Shown piece by piece: positions 17,641-26,802 of a stretch of 64,000 nucleotides of DNA (the stretch's first letter is position 1; the number at the start of each line of letters is the position of its first letter). Source of the stretch: Meiothermus sp. GTDB taxonomy: Bacteria > Deinococcota > Deinococci > Deinococcales > Thermaceae. The position numbers were made by a program, and so were the translations under genes. Under the pieces are notes generated by a model. It had not been told where the DNA came from and searched no databases. It saw only the letters and a list, made by a program, of their open reading frames with translations. The stretch lies in assembly GCF_026004055.1 (NCBI RefSeq), contig NZ_BPIJ01000001.1, positions 1,660,744 to 1,724,743 on the forward strand, read 5' to 3'.

Positions 17641-19173
17641 ATGGTTTGGAATAGAGCTATGCGGCCTTGGCTTTTGCTACTGGGTGTGTTTTTACCGATG
17701 TCCTACGCGCAAACCCCCCCTACCCCAGAGGGCAACCCGGTCTTGCTCCCGGCGGGCAAGCTGGGCCTCGAGGTGGTGCAGGAGAAGGGGGCCCTTACCT
17801 TCCGTAAAAATGGCCTCGAGTTCACCTACGTGGAAGGGATAGGCTGGGCCCCGCCCCTGGACGCCAACCTGCCCCCGCCGCAGGGAATGCTTTTGCCTGC
17901 GGCTGTCCTCCGCGCGGTGGGCCTGGTAGCGGCCCCGGAAGCGCGGGTACGTTTTTCGGCAGAGGCCCGCCGGCTGCGCCTGGTGCTGGATCTACCCGAG
18001 GGCGACGCAGTACAGCCCGTGCTCTCCGACCTGACGCCCTATCCGGGCCGGCTCGAGCTGAGCCTGCCCTACTTTGTACCGGGCCTCGAGGGGGTGCAGC
18101 CTGCAGGAGTCGAGCTGGCGGCCCGCTACGAGGTACAAAGCACCCTGGTCACCCTCCAGGCTCCGCCGGGCCGTCTTTACCGCTATCGCAGCTTCTTGCT
18201 CGAGAGCCCCCGCCGCTACGTGCTGGACGTGTACTACCTCGAGCTCGAGCGCGAGGAGGCGGTGCAGCCGGGCTTCCGCTACCGCGAGCTGTGGGCCTGG
18301 ACGCCCGAGCCGGTGCGGATGTACTGGCTTCAGGCCCTGCCGGGCCGCTGGCGCCTGGAGCCCGTAGGCCGCCCCGGCGAGCGGCGGGTGCTACCGGAGA
18401 TGGCCCCGGGGGCGCTGGCCCTGCTCAATGGGGGCTACTTCGATGGCCGTACCGGCACCCCCATCGGCCTGTGGGTGCGCGGGGGAGTGCCCCTCAGCCT
18501 CCCCTTTGGGCGCAGCGCCCTGTTCTGGCAAGACGATACGGTGTTCGCCGGCCTGCCCCGCTTCAATGCCTCGGTACAACTCGCCGATGGGCGCACGCTG
18601 CGGGTGGGGCTGAACCTGGCCCGGGCCCGCTACACCGCCCACACCCTGCCGGGGCCGGTGGGGCGGACGGGCGAGAACGTGCACCTGGTACAAGGTGAGC
18701 AGATTGTGGCTACCTACCCCGCGCCCTTCGAACTGCCCGAGGGCTTCTGGGCCCTGACCTTTCCCGTCGAGGAGCCCCTGGCCCGCACCGGCGAGACCCT
18801 GCGGCTGTTGGTGAACCTCGAGCCCCCTGTCAACTATGCGCTGGAGGCCGGCCCTTTGCTCATCCAAAGCGGCACCAACGTCTTTAGCCCTACCGCCGAA
18901 CCCTTCCGCGACCGTGCCCCGGTGGAGGCAGTGGCCGCGCAGTCGGCGGTGGCCTGGACGCAGGACGGCGCGCTTTACTTCATCGTGACCGAGCCCATGC
19001 GCCCCGAGGCACTGGCCCGCACTTTGCAGGAACTGGGCTTCTGGGGAGCCATCCGCATGGATGGGGGCGGCTCGGCACAGCTTTGGGTCAAAGGTCAACT
19101 AAAAAACCCCAACGGCAGCCTGCTGGGGGCGCGTCCGGTGGTGAGCGGACTGGCCCTGTATCCCAAGCCCTGA
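17641..19173 (+). CDS. Secreted phosphodiester glycosidase (NAGPA-domain) protein
   Basis: About 510 residues. Several starts are possible (GTG 17632, ATG 17641, ATG 17659); all give an N-terminal signal peptide, RPWLLLLGVFLPMSYA before QTPP, so the protein is exported. Residues 30-220 contain beta-rich segments resembling a copper-amine-oxidase-N-like or AMIN-like domain. The C-terminal half is the NAGPA fold: LLNGGYFDGRTGTPIGLWVRGG near residue 265 and RMDGGGSAQLWVKG near the end, with the conserved Asn and Asp. Family members remove sugars from phosphodiester links or act in exopolysaccharide metabolism; the substrate here is unknown. A repeat cluster follows. Confidence 0.85.
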   Translation: MVWNRAMRPWLLLLGVFLPMSYAQTPPTPEGNPVLLPAGKLGLEVVQEKGALTFRKNGLEFTYVEGIGWAPPLDANLPPPQGMLLPAAVLRAVGLVAAPEARVRFSAEARRLRLVLDLPEGDAVQPVLSDLTPYPGRLELSLPYFVPGLEGVQPAGVELAARYEVQSTLVTLQAPPGRLYRYRSFLLESPRRYVLDVYYLELEREEAVQPGFRYRELWAWTPEPVRMYWLQALPGRWRLEPVGRPGERRVLPEMAPGALALLNGGYFDGRTGTPIGLWVRGGVPLSLPFGRSALFWQDDTVFAGLPRFNASVQLADGRTLRVGLNLARARYTAHTLPGPVGRTGENVHLVQGEQIVATYPAPFELPEGFWALTFPVEEPLARTGETLRLLVNLEPPVNYALEAGPLLIQSGTNVFSPTAEPFRDRAPVEAVAAQSAVAWTQDGALYFIVTEPMRPEALARTLQELGFWGAIRMDGGGSAQLWVKGQLKNPNGSLLGARPVVSGLALYPKP

Positions 19174-19197
19174 GGGGTTCCAAATTTGGTTGGTTAG

Positions 19198-19413
19198 TGG
19201 TCTGGTAATTAGTTTGGTAAGCTGATTTACGTCACTTTGCTCTGACAAATCCAAACGTGAGCACCTCGTCATTGCGAGGAGGCCCCCGCCGACGAAGCAA
19301 TCCAGATAGGGTTGACTGGGCTAGCCAGGCCAGAGATTCTGGATTGCTTCGCATCCTGCGGATGCTCGCAATGACGGGAAAAGGCCGGCATCCCATACTT
19401 TGTTACCAGACCA
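19198..19413 (+). mobile_element. R2 element copy 1 (216 bp)
   Basis: Starts TGGTCTGGTAAT and ends GTTACCAGACCA, the same terminal repeats as R1, and is flanked by TTAG at 19194-19197 and 19414-19417. The interior is unrelated to R1: a long imperfect inverted repeat (CATTGCGAGGAGGC..GAAGCAATCC and GGATTGCTTCGC..GCTCGCAATG). A second copy is at 61143. No coding frame. Confidence 0.78.
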
Positions 19414-19492
19414 TTAGAGCACTCTGCACATATTTTGTCGGCTTCGAGAAAGCTTTGTCCTGTACTGAACTGTAGCCGCCTGGAAACTCTAC

Positions 19493-20098
19493 AGCGCTCT
19501 TCACAGACCTGGCCGCCCACGAAAACGAGAAGGGACAAGCAGGCGTGTCTCACCGAGGTGAGGCACGCTTGTCTGCGTTGCGTCTGGGCCAGGTTAGCCA
19601 CGTTGTGGCTGTGGCATAAGCCATTCCCTGGCAGACGCATGTTACGCACTGGGGCGTGGGCCACGGGTGCTTGGGTTTCGAGTTTCCCGGCGGCCACTAT
19701 TCTGTCCTGGACAAAAGATTCTTAGTGCTCTGGTAACAAAATACGCAGTATGGGGTTTAGCCTTCAGAACGCGCCGTGTCTCGTAAACCTGGGCCTTCGG
19801 TGCCTTGCCTGTACGGTCATGCAAAAAGCACCCCACCCCGCTTCGCCCCTTTCCTCCCCTACTGCGTAGGGGAGGCCAGGTGGGGTGGCTGACCTGGCCC
19901 TTCACGCAGCGGATTGGGGGCCTTGCCTGATACCCTCCCCCACCCTCCCTACGCGGTAGGGAGGGCGTTTTTAGGCCATCTCGGGGGCCGAAGTGGGATG
20001 GAATCTCTACATCGATGTATTCGGTGTGCGGTACATAACTTCGGAAATTTAGTTACCAGACCATTAGTCCCCGATGGCTCAATATTTGTGAAGAGCAC
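19493..20098. mobile_element. R4 element copy 2, interrupted by R1 and an extra segment
   Basis: The same R4 backbone as at 12779: left part 19493-19528, a second part 19682-19725, and a right part 20064-20098 that ends in TGTGAAGAGC. Between the first two parts lies about 150 bp with its own inverted repeat (AAGCAGGCGTGTCTCACC and GGTGAGGCACGCTTGT) that copy 1 lacks. R1 copy 2 sits at the TTAG of the backbone. Copy 1 has R3 where this copy has none, so insertion order can be read by comparison. Confidence 0.65.
19726..20063 (+). mobile_element. R1 element copy 2 (338 bp)
   Basis: Identical in length to copies 1 and 3 and nearly identical in sequence; begins TGCTCTGGTAAC (one mismatch to the other ends) and ends GTTACCAGACCA. 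Flanked by TTAG at 19722-19725 and 20064-20067. It lies inside R4 copy 2, in the same orientation as copy 1. Confidence 0.8.
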
Positions 20099-20442
20099 GA
20101 TATGGCGCTTTTTGTAGGTTGGACTACCGTTCCAAATTACTGCATGGGCTCTTTTGGTGAGAGGCGCGATGAGAACCGACAAGGCGGTTCTTTAGGTTTC
20201 TTGAACTGGGTTCTCGTCAATTTCTCACTTCTGGACGATAGTTTGGATAGGCTTCCTGGAGGTGACTTAGATACCTGAAGTTGTGCTGACCTGGCACGCT
20301 CAGTATGAAGTCACTGCCCAAGAGGCCGACCCCTAAGCCCCCCACCGAAGAGTCAATAGCCACGCGTCGGAAAAAAGTTGTTTACTTCATCCAGAAACCC
20401 ACATTTGGCTCACAGCTCGAGGTTGCTTGAAAGGGAGGTTTC
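20099..20442. other. Stretch with no recognised gene
   Basis: There is an unbroken 58-codon frame from ATG 20102 to TGA 20276-20278 (MALFVGWTTVPNYCMG start), without a good ribosome site or a family I recognise; I do not call it a gene. The rest up to the AAAGGGAGG ribosome site at 20429-20437 probably holds the promoter of the glycosyltransferase. Confidence 0.4.
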
Positions 20443-21708
20443 ATGAACATAGCGATTCTCTGCCATGCCAGTGCAGGAGGTTCGGGGGTGGTGGCCACCG
20501 AGCTGGCCCTGGCCCTGGCCGGACTGGGCCATACCGTGCACGTGGTGGCCACCGAGCGGCCCTTCCGCCTAACCGAGGAGCGGCTGAGCGAGCTGGGCCT
20601 GAGCAGTAACCTGCTCTCTACCGGGCAAAACCCCGTGGGTCGGCTGGGCCGCATCTTCCAGGAGTCGCGCAAGAGCGTGGCCCGCTGGCTGGGGCTTCTG
20701 AAAAAACCCCTGGGGGCCGGCTCGCTGCACTTTCACCAGGTGCTCTCAGCGGACTACCCCCTGTTCCAGGAGCCCCTCACCCCGCTCACCGCGGCCAACT
20801 CCATCGCCGAGCTGATCGAGCGCTTCAAGATAGAGCTAGTACATGCCCACTACGCCATTCCTCATGCCACCAGCGCCATTCTGGCCCGCGAGATGGGGCT
20901 GCCCATCAAAGTGGTGACCACCCTGCACGGTACCGACGTAACCCTGGTGGGCCAGGAGCCCGCTTTCTCCAAGACCACCCAGCACGCTGTACGCACCTCG
21001 GATGCGGTGACGGCGGTCTCACAATCGCTGGCCCAGGATGCCCGGGCCAAATTGGGGGTGGAGCGCGAGATCGAGGTGATCTACAACTGGGTAGACCCCG
21101 AGCGTTTCAAGCCCAACCGTGACCCCACGTACCGGGCCCGTTTTGCCCAGCCTGAAGAAGCCATTGTAATGCACGTGTCCAACTTCCGCTCGGTTAAGCG
21201 CCCGCTGGACGCCCTGCGGGTGTTCGCCGGTATAGCCGAGCGGATGCCCGCGCGGATGCTTATGATCGGGGAAGGGCCTTTGCGCCAGGAAGCCATCGAG
21301 CTGGCCCATGAACTCGAGATTGCCGGGCGGGTACAGTTTTTGGAGTCCACCCCCGGCATCGAAAAGTTCATGAGCGTGGCCGACTTGTTCTTGTTGCCCT
21401 CCGAGCAGGAGTCCTTTGGCTTGGTGGCCCTGGAGGCCATGGCCAGCGGGGTGCCGGTGGTGGCAAGCCGGGTGGGGGGCCTGCCGGAGCTGATCGAGGA
21501 GGGCAAAACCGGCTTATTGCGCCCGATGGGCGATGTGCAGGGGATGCTCGAGGCCAGCCTGGAAATTTTGCAGAACCGCACCCGCCGCCGCAACATGGGC
21601 GAGGCCGCCCGCGCCCGGGCTATCGAACGTTTCCGGCCCGAGGTGGTGCTGCCCCGCTATCTCGAGGTCTACGAGAAAACCCTCGAGGCCTCCCCCTTAC
21701 AAAGCTAG
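20443..21708 (+). CDS. bshA: GT4 glycosyltransferase, BshA-like (bacillithiol synthesis)
   Basis: A 421-residue retaining glycosyltransferase of the GT-B fold. It opens MNIAILCHASAGGSGVVATELALALA, has VHAHYAIPHATSAILA and TTLHGTDVTLVGQEP, and in the C-terminal domain SNFRSVKRPLDALRVF, IGEGPLRQEA and SEQESFGLVALEAMASGVPV, the nucleotide-sugar site. These match BshA, which joins GlcNAc from UDP-GlcNAc to L-malate as the first step to bacillithiol, the low-molecular-weight thiol of many Deinococcota and Firmicutes. A strong AAAGGGAGG precedes ATG 20443. A related sugar transferase cannot be ruled out. Bacillithiol would also suit the sulfide and persulfide metabolism encoded nearby. Confidence 0.82.
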   Translation: MNIAILCHASAGGSGVVATELALALAGLGHTVHVVATERPFRLTEERLSELGLSSNLLSTGQNPVGRLGRIFQESRKSVARWLGLLKKPLGAGSLHFHQVLSADYPLFQEPLTPLTAANSIAELIERFKIELVHAHYAIPHATSAILAREMGLPIKVVTTLHGTDVTLVGQEPAFSKTTQHAVRTSDAVTAVSQSLAQDARAKLGVEREIEVIYNWVDPERFKPNRDPTYRARFAQPEEAIVMHVSNFRSVKRPLDALRVFAGIAERMPARMLMIGEGPLRQEAIELAHELEIAGRVQFLESTPGIEKFMSVADLFLLPSEQESFGLVALEAMASGVPVVASRVGGLPELIEEGKTGLLRPMGDVQGMLEASLEILQNRTRRRNMGEAARARAIERFRPEVVLPRYLEVYEKTLEASPLQS

Positions 21709-21798
21709 GTACACCGTCGGGTTATCACACCTTCAAAGGCTCCCGGCCGCTGTACAAACCACCTTACCCAAATCAGGCACTGCAGTTATGTTTAGAGC

Positions 21799-22605
21799 AT
21801 GAACCGCCGTGCTTACCCATCGGACGTCCGTGATGAGGAATGGGCTCTGGTGCTGCCCTATTTGACCCTCGCCCCGCTGGAAGCACCCCAGCGCAAGTAC
21901 GACCTGCGCGAAGTGTTCAACGCCCTGCGCTGGATGGTTCGAACCGGTGCTCAGTGGGACTACCTGCCCCACGACTTCCCACCCCCCCATATCGTTCAGG
22001 CGCAAGCCTACCGCTGGATGAACCGGGGGGTCTTCGAAGACCTGGTACACGACCTGCGCATGACCCTGCGAATGCTCCAGGGCAAAGCCGCCCATCCCAG
22101 CGCTGCCATCTACGATGCTCGCACCCTACAGTCCACCCCGCAAAGTGGGGAGCGGGCCGGATACGATGGGTACAAACGACGCAAGGGAAGCAAAGTTCAC
22201 CTGGCGGTAGATACCCTGGGGCATCTGCTGGCCCTGGTAGTAACGGCGGCCAGTGAACAGGAACGGGCCCAGGTGGGAGCCCTCAGTCAACAGGTGCAGG
22301 AAGTGACGGGGGAGCAGGTGGAAGTGGCCTTTGTGGATCAGGGTTACACTGGGGAGGAAGCGGCACAAGCGGCAGAGGCGGAAGGCATCGCCCTGTGTGT
22401 GGTCAAGGTGGAAGGGGCCAAACGAGGATTCGTGCTGCTGCCGAAGCGTTGGGTGGTGGAACGTTCGTTTGCCTGGACATCCCGGTTTCGCAGGCTGGCG
22501 CGAGACTATGAGCGGCTGGCTGAGACCTTGCGAGGTTGGCACTGGTTGGCTTTTTCGATTCTGATGACAGCGAAAACTGTGGAGCTTTTACGAACAGCTA
22601 GTTAG
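21799..22605 (+). mobile_element. IS5-family transposase
   Basis: A single-frame DDE transposase of 268 residues. Catalytic residues are seen in YDARTLQS (Asp), [10 protein letters not shown] (Asp) and VVERSFAW (Glu), with the [21 protein letters not shown] region typical of IS5-like transposases. TTAGAGC lies just before the start (21789-21798 region) and GCTCTAA just after the stop, possible terminal repeats of a very compact IS of about 0.83 kb; no target duplication is obvious. Its right end overlaps the end of the convergent LysR gene by 8 bases, so its insertion may have reshaped that C-terminus. Related transposases that make TNA duplications could mobilise R3. Confidence 0.85.
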
Positions 22606-23503
22606 CGGCTCTAAGGGAGCGCCATAAAAGCCCCAACAGCTCGCGGATCGCTACGCCTAGCGAGGCTTCGGGGTGGGTAATCCAGTGTACCCCCAGCGAG
22701 AAGCCGGGGTCTTCGATGAATAGGGCCCGCAGGGTGCCGGCCTCCACCTCGGGCTGGACAAACGAGCGGGCGGCTACCCCCACCCCTAGCCCGGCAGCGG
22801 CGGCGGTCTTGACCCCATACAGACTGCCACACTCCACCAGACGCTCGGGCACAATGCCGTGGCGCTCGAGGAACTGCTCGAGGCGCAAACGCAAACGCGA
22901 GTTGCGCTGGGGTACCAGCACCGGCATATCTTCCAACAAACCCAGCGCCACCCCCCCCATATTTGCCCAGGGGTGCGAAGGGGCCACGATCAACACCGCC
23001 TCCTCGGCGGTCAGGCGGCGGGCTTCCAGGGGCTCCGGCAGGGCTTCGCTGCCGCCCAACACCAGCGCCCCGTCCAGGTCGCGCTGGTACACCTGGCCGA
23101 TGAGCTCGAGCGTGGTGCCGTGGGTCAGTTGAAACTCGCAGCGCCCCTCCTGCGCACGGGCCCAGTCCAAAAGCGCGACCTGGTAGCGTGGAATCAGGCT
23201 CCAGGCCAGGCCCACCTCGAGGCCGGGGATGCGCTGATGTCGCTTTTCTTCGATAAAGCGGGTGGCCTGGGCCAGGCTGCGATTCACCGCGCAAGCATAG
23301 GGCAGCAGGGCCTTGCCGGCCTCGGTCAGGGTGATGCCCTGGGGGGTGCGTTCGTAAAGGGGCTGGCGCACAGCCTCCTCAAGGGCCTTCAGGGTCTTGC
23401 TCACTGCAGGTTGGCTCAGGTGCAGTACCTCGGCAGCCCGGCTCAGGCTCCTGAGTTCGGCCACCACGCAAAATACCACCAAATACCGAGGGTTTAGGCG
23501 CAT
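22598..23503 (-). CDS. LysR-family regulator divergent from SQR
   Basis: A 301-residue LTTR. N-terminal winged helix ([35 protein letters not shown]) and a C-terminal effector domain with [24 protein letters not shown] and [16 protein letters not shown]. Effector unknown. It is divergent from the sulfide:quinone oxidoreductase gene 122 bases away, and the shared intergenic region holds a perfect inverted repeat (23540-23578), so it probably controls sqr. The last four codons (AGA GCC GCT AAC, then TAG) lie in the end of the IS5 element, suggesting the original C-terminus was replaced. Confidence 0.87.
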   Translation of the reverse strand: MRLNPRYLVVFCVVAELRSLSRAAEVLHLSQPAVSKTLKALEEAVRQPLYERTPQGITLTEAGKALLPYACAVNRSLAQATRFIEEKRHQRIPGLEVGLAWSLIPRYQVALLDWARAQEGRCEFQLTHGTTLELIGQVYQRDLDGALVLGGSEALPEPLEARRLTAEEAVLIVAPSHPWANMGGVALGLLEDMPVLVPQRNSRLRLRLEQFLERHGIVPERLVECGSLYGVKTAAAAGLGVGVAARSFVQPEVEAGTLRALFIEDPGFSLGVHWITHPEASLGVAIRELLGLLWRSLRAAN

Positions 23504-23539
23504 AGTTTTCGGGAACCATCATACCCGATGTGATGACAA

Positions 23540-23578
23540 ATATAACCTATAGCTATTTGCCTAAATAAAAGGTTATAT
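23540..23578. promoter_or_regulatory. LysR-type operator candidate between regulator and sqr
   Basis: ATATAACC at 23540-23547 and GGTTATAT at 23571-23578 are perfect 8-bp inverted repeats, with AT-rich sequence between them. The spacing is long for one dimer but suits a LysR tetramer contacting two half sites between two divergent promoters. Confidence 0.5.
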
Positions 23579-23625
23579 CTACCCTGATCTAAACAATCGT
23601 CAGGTTTCAAGGGAGGCTGGTTTTT

Positions 23626-24900
23626 ATGATTATAAGGGAGGAGAAAGCACTTGGGGTAAGGGGCCAGATCAAGGAGCGGCTCCATCACAAAATCCTGATT
23701 GTAGGCGGGGGCACTGCGGGCCTTACGGTTGCGGCCCAACTCCGCCGCAAAGGGGTGGAGGACGTGGCCGTACTCGAGCCCTCTAACAAGCACTACTACC
23801 AGGCCGCTTGGACGCTGGTGGGCGCCGGCACCTACCGCCCCGAAGCCACGGTGCGGCCTCAGGAGCGCCTGATTCCTACGGGCGTGCGCTGGGTTCAAGA
23901 CCACGCCGAAGAAATAGATCCCTCGGCTCAGGTGGTGCGTACCCGCGGCGGCCGGGAAATCGGCTACGACTTTTTGGTGGTTGCGGCCGGTATCCAACTC
24001 GACTGGCACAAAATCGAGGGGCTGGAGGAAACCCTGGGCAAAAACGGCGTAAGCAGCAACTACCGCTACGATCTCGCCCCCCAAACCTGGGGCTTTATCC
24101 AGCAACTCAAGGGCGGAGTGGCCCTCTTCAGCGCCCCCAGCACGCCCATCAAGTGCGGCGGCGCCCCCCAAAAAATCATGTACCTGACCGCCGACTACGC
24201 CCGCCGTAAGGGCCTGGCCAAAGATACCCAGGTCATCTTCGGCTCGGCCGGCACTACCATCTTCGGGGTACCCGAAATCAAGAACGTGCTGGATCGGGTG
24301 ATTGCCCGCTACGGCATCGAAACCCGCTTCCATCACGAGTTGGTAGCGGTAAACGGCGAGAAAAAAGAGGCCACCTACGAGTTCACTCCCAATCACCCCG
24401 AGGTTAAGGCCCGCCCCAGCGCCCCCCGGCCCCGCGTCACCATCCCCTTCGACTTTTTGCACGTGGTGCCCCCGCAAAGCGCCCCGGACTTCCTCAAGCA
24501 AAGCCCCCTCGCCGACCCCAGCACCCCCCTCGGCTGGGTGCAGGTAGACAAGCACACCCTCCAACATGTGCGCTTCCCCAACGTATTTAGCTTGGGTGAC
24601 GCCAGCAGCCTGCCCACCTCCAAGACCGGGGCGGCCATCCGCAAGCAGGCCCCAGTGCTGGTGGAAAACCTGTTAGCGGTGATGCAGGGCCAAGCGCCCT
24701 CTAAGCAGTACAATGGCTATACTTCCTGCCCCCTGGTGACGGCCTATGGCAAGATGTTTTTGGCCGAGTTTATCTACGACAATCTCTGGCACCCCACCCT
24801 GCCCATCAACACCCAAAAAGAGCGCTACGACATGTGGCTCCTAAAGAAGCACGGCCTGCCCTTTATGTACTGGAACCTGATGCTCAAGGGTCGGGCATAA
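23626..24900 (+). CDS. sqr: Sulfide:quinone oxidoreductase
   Basis: A 424-residue flavoprotein that oxidises sulfide and passes electrons to the quinone pool at the cytoplasmic membrane face. FAD site KILIVGGGTAGLTVAAQLRR near residue 22, then the second FAD-contact segment VFSLGDASSLPTSKTGAAIRKQAPVL. Two active-site Cys are visible, in STPIKCGGAPQKIMY and in GYTSCPLVTAYGKM, as in type II SQR, where sulfide becomes a bound persulfide passed to an acceptor thiol. There is no true membrane helix; the C-terminal YMWL..FMYWNLML amphipathic region probably anchors it. An AAGGGAGG ribosome site precedes it. The cstB-like gene follows under its own promoter and would handle the persulfide. Confidence 0.9.
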   Translation: MIIREEKALGVRGQIKERLHHKILIVGGGTAGLTVAAQLRRKGVEDVAVLEPSNKHYYQAAWTLVGAGTYRPEATVRPQERLIPTGVRWVQDHAEEIDPSAQVVRTRGGREIGYDFLVVAAGIQLDWHKIEGLEETLGKNGVSSNYRYDLAPQTWGFIQQLKGGVALFSAPSTPIKCGGAPQKIMYLTADYARRKGLAKDTQVIFGSAGTTIFGVPEIKNVLDRVIARYGIETRFHHELVAVNGEKKEATYEFTPNHPEVKARPSAPRPRVTIPFDFLHVVPPQSAPDFLKQSPLADPSTPLGWVQVDKHTLQHVRFPNVFSLGDASSLPTSKTGAAIRKQAPVLVENLLAVMQGQAPSKQYNGYTSCPLVTAYGKMFLAEFIYDNLWHPTLPINTQKERYDMWLLKKHGLPFMYWNLMLKGRA

Positions 24901-24917
24901 ATATCCTGGGGGGGTAT

Positions 24918-24946
24918 TTGACAAATACCCCTAGGGGATATATCCT
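24918..24946 (+). promoter_or_regulatory. Persulfide-responsive promoter with CstR-type operator
   Basis: -35 TTGACA (24918-24923), a 17-bp spacer and -10 TATCCT (24941-24946). The operator ATACCCCTAGGGGATAT (24925-24941) fills the spacer. A second, weaker site, ATATCCTGGGGGGGTAT, lies at 24901-24917. CsoR/CstR-family repressors bind such C-tract/G-tract palindromes. The same arrangement is at 53416-53444, beside a CstR-type gene. Confidence 0.78.
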
Positions 24947-24965
24947 GGCTGCAGGAGGTTAGCAG

Positions 24966-26408
24966 ATGCTTTTTAAGCAGATTTACGAGGAAGGACTAGC
25001 CCAGGGCAGTTACTTTATCGGCTGTCAGTCGGCGGGTACCGCTGTGGTGGTAGACCCTCGGCGGGATATCCAGGTCTATCTGGATGAAGCCCAAAAAAAC
25101 GGCATGAAGATTGTGGCCATCACCGAGACCCACATCCACGCCGACTACCTTTCGGGGGCCCGCGAGCTGGCCCAGGCCACCGGGGCCAAGCTCTACCTCT
25201 CCGACGAGGGCGACGAAAACTGGAAATACAAGGGCTTGGAGGGCTTCGACTACCAGCTTGTGCGCGATGGCGACCAGATCAAACTGGGCAACATCACCCT
25301 CACCGTGCTGCACACCCCCGGCCACACCCCCGAGCACATCAGTTTTCTGGTGCAAGACGGAGCTGCCGCCAGCGAGCCCGGCTTCATTCTGACCGGCGAC
25401 TTTGTATTTGTGGGCGACATTGGCCGCCCCGATCTCTTGGAAGAGGCCGCGGGCATCGTGGGCACCGCCGAGCCCGGCGCACGGCGCATGTTCAAGAGCC
25501 TCAAGGAAAAGTTCCTCACCCTGCCCGACTACGTGCAGGTCTGGCCCGGCCACGGCGCGGGCAGCGCCTGCGGCAAAGGGCTGGGGGCCGTCGCCAGCAC
25601 CACCGTGGGCTACGAGCGGCGCTTCGCCTGGTGGGCCGACTACCTGCGTAACAATGACGAGGAAGGCTTCGTCAAGGCCCTGCTCTCCGGCCAGCCCGAG
25701 GCCCCCTACTACTTCGCCCAGATGAAGCGCATGAACCGCGACGGGATGCCCATCCTGGGCGACCTCAAGGAGCCACATCTCTTTACGCCCGAGCAGTTCC
25801 GGCAAAAGCTGGCCGAAGGGGCTCTACTGGTAGACACCCGCGACAAGCTGGCCTTTGCCGGGGGGCACCTCGAGGGGGCCATCAACATCCCGGCGGGCAA
25901 GAGCTTCTCGACCTGGGCCGGCTGGCTGTTGCCCTACGACCGCGACCTGATCCTGCTGGCCGGCCCTGAGCGGTTACCCGAACTCGTCAAGCAGCTTATC
26001 CGCATTGGGCTGGATCGGGTGGTGGGGTATATCCCGAGCCTCGAGGGCTACGTGCAAGGCGAACTCGAGACCGTGCCGCAGATTACCGCTGCCGAGGCCA
26101 AGGCCCGCTGGGAAAAGGGCGAGGTGGCCATTCTGGACGTGCGGGGGGCCGACGAGTACCAGGCCGGTCACATCCCCGGCGCCCAAAATATCCACGCCGG
26201 ACGGGTGATGAACAACCTGAACCGCATTCCCAAGGACAAGCCGGTAGTGGTGCACTGCCTGGGTGGTGACCGCTCTTCCACCGCCATCAGCGCGCTAATG
26301 GGAGCCGGCTTTAGCAACCTGATCAACCTCACCGGGGGCATCCGGGCCTGGCAGCAGGAAGGCTTCCCGGTGGAAAAAGGCCCGGCCCGCACGCTGGTGA
26401 ACGCATAG
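24966..26408 (+). CDS. cstB: CstB-like persulfide dioxygenase-rhodanese fusion
   Basis: A 480-residue three-domain enzyme. Residues 1-250 are a metallo-beta-lactamase persulfide dioxygenase: iron ligands in THIHADYLSG (H56, H58, D60), HTPGHTPEH, TGDFVF and WPGHGAGSACG. Residues 270-365 are a rhodanese-like domain whose active-site loop (ILLAGPERL) has no Cys, so it is inactive. Residues 370-470 are a second rhodanese with the Cys in VVHCLGGDRSS. This order of dioxygenase, pseudo-rhodanese and rhodanese is that of Staphylococcus CstB, which turns low-molecular-weight persulfides into thiosulfate or sulfite. A GCAGGAGG ribosome site precedes it, and the promoter carries a CstR-type operator. 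It is the first of a sulfur operon of four further rhodaneses and an exporter. Confidence 0.9.
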   Translation: MLFKQIYEEGLAQGSYFIGCQSAGTAVVVDPRRDIQVYLDEAQKNGMKIVAITETHIHADYLSGARELAQATGAKLYLSDEGDENWKYKGLEGFDYQLVRDGDQIKLGNITLTVLHTPGHTPEHISFLVQDGAAASEPGFILTGDFVFVGDIGRPDLLEEAAGIVGTAEPGARRMFKSLKEKFLTLPDYVQVWPGHGAGSACGKGLGAVASTTVGYERRFAWWADYLRNNDEEGFVKALLSGQPEAPYYFAQMKRMNRDGMPILGDLKEPHLFTPEQFRQKLAEGALLVDTRDKLAFAGGHLEGAINIPAGKSFSTWAGWLLPYDRDLILLAGPERLPELVKQLIRIGLDRVVGYIPSLEGYVQGELETVPQITAAEAKARWEKGEVAILDVRGADEYQAGHIPGAQNIHAGRVMNNLNRIPKDKPVVVHCLGGDRSSTAISALMGAGFSNLINLTGGIRAWQQEGFPVEKGPARTLVNA

Positions 26409-26473
26409 CCACACCCCCAAGCCTTTCCCACCGAGCCCTCGGCGCAGGCTGGGGGCTCCCCCTGCGAAAAACC

Positions 26474-26782
26474 ATGAACCTTAGTGCCAAAACCGCCTAC
26501 CAAACTTTAGAACGCTACCAAGTGGTGGACATCCGCGAGCCCGAGGAGTGGGCCGACGGCGTGCTGCCGGGGGCCCTGCGCCTGCCGCTGTCCAAGCTGG
26601 CCGGCCTGGCTCCCTTGTACCTCGAGCGCGACCAACCGGTTCTGCTCTACTGCCGCAGCGGCAACCGCTCACAGGAAGGGCTGCAAACCCTGCGCCGCCT
26701 GGGGCACCCCAGGGTCTGGCACCTCGAGGGCGGCATCAAGGCCTGGTGCGAGGCCGGTATTCCTTGCGCCAGCCCGGTCTAG
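26474..26782 (+). CDS. Single-domain rhodanese
   Basis: A 102-residue sulfurtransferase domain. It shows VVDIREPEEWADGVLPGALRLPL and the active-site loop LLYCRSGNRSQ with the persulfide-forming Cys, ending in LEGGIKAWCEAGIPC, which adds two extra Cys. Cytoplasmic, with no signal peptide. It follows the CstB-like gene after 65 bases and precedes a tandem rhodanese by 20 bases. It probably relays sulfane sulfur from SQR or CstB; thiosulfate, glutathione-like or bacillithiol persulfide may be the donor. Confidence 0.88.
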   Translation: MNLSAKTAYQTLERYQVVDIREPEEWADGVLPGALRLPLSKLAGLAPLYLERDQPVLLYCRSGNRSQEGLQTLRRLGHPRVWHLEGGIKAWCEAGIPCASPV

Positions 26783-26802
26783 CCAGTTTAGGGAGGAAAC
26801 CC

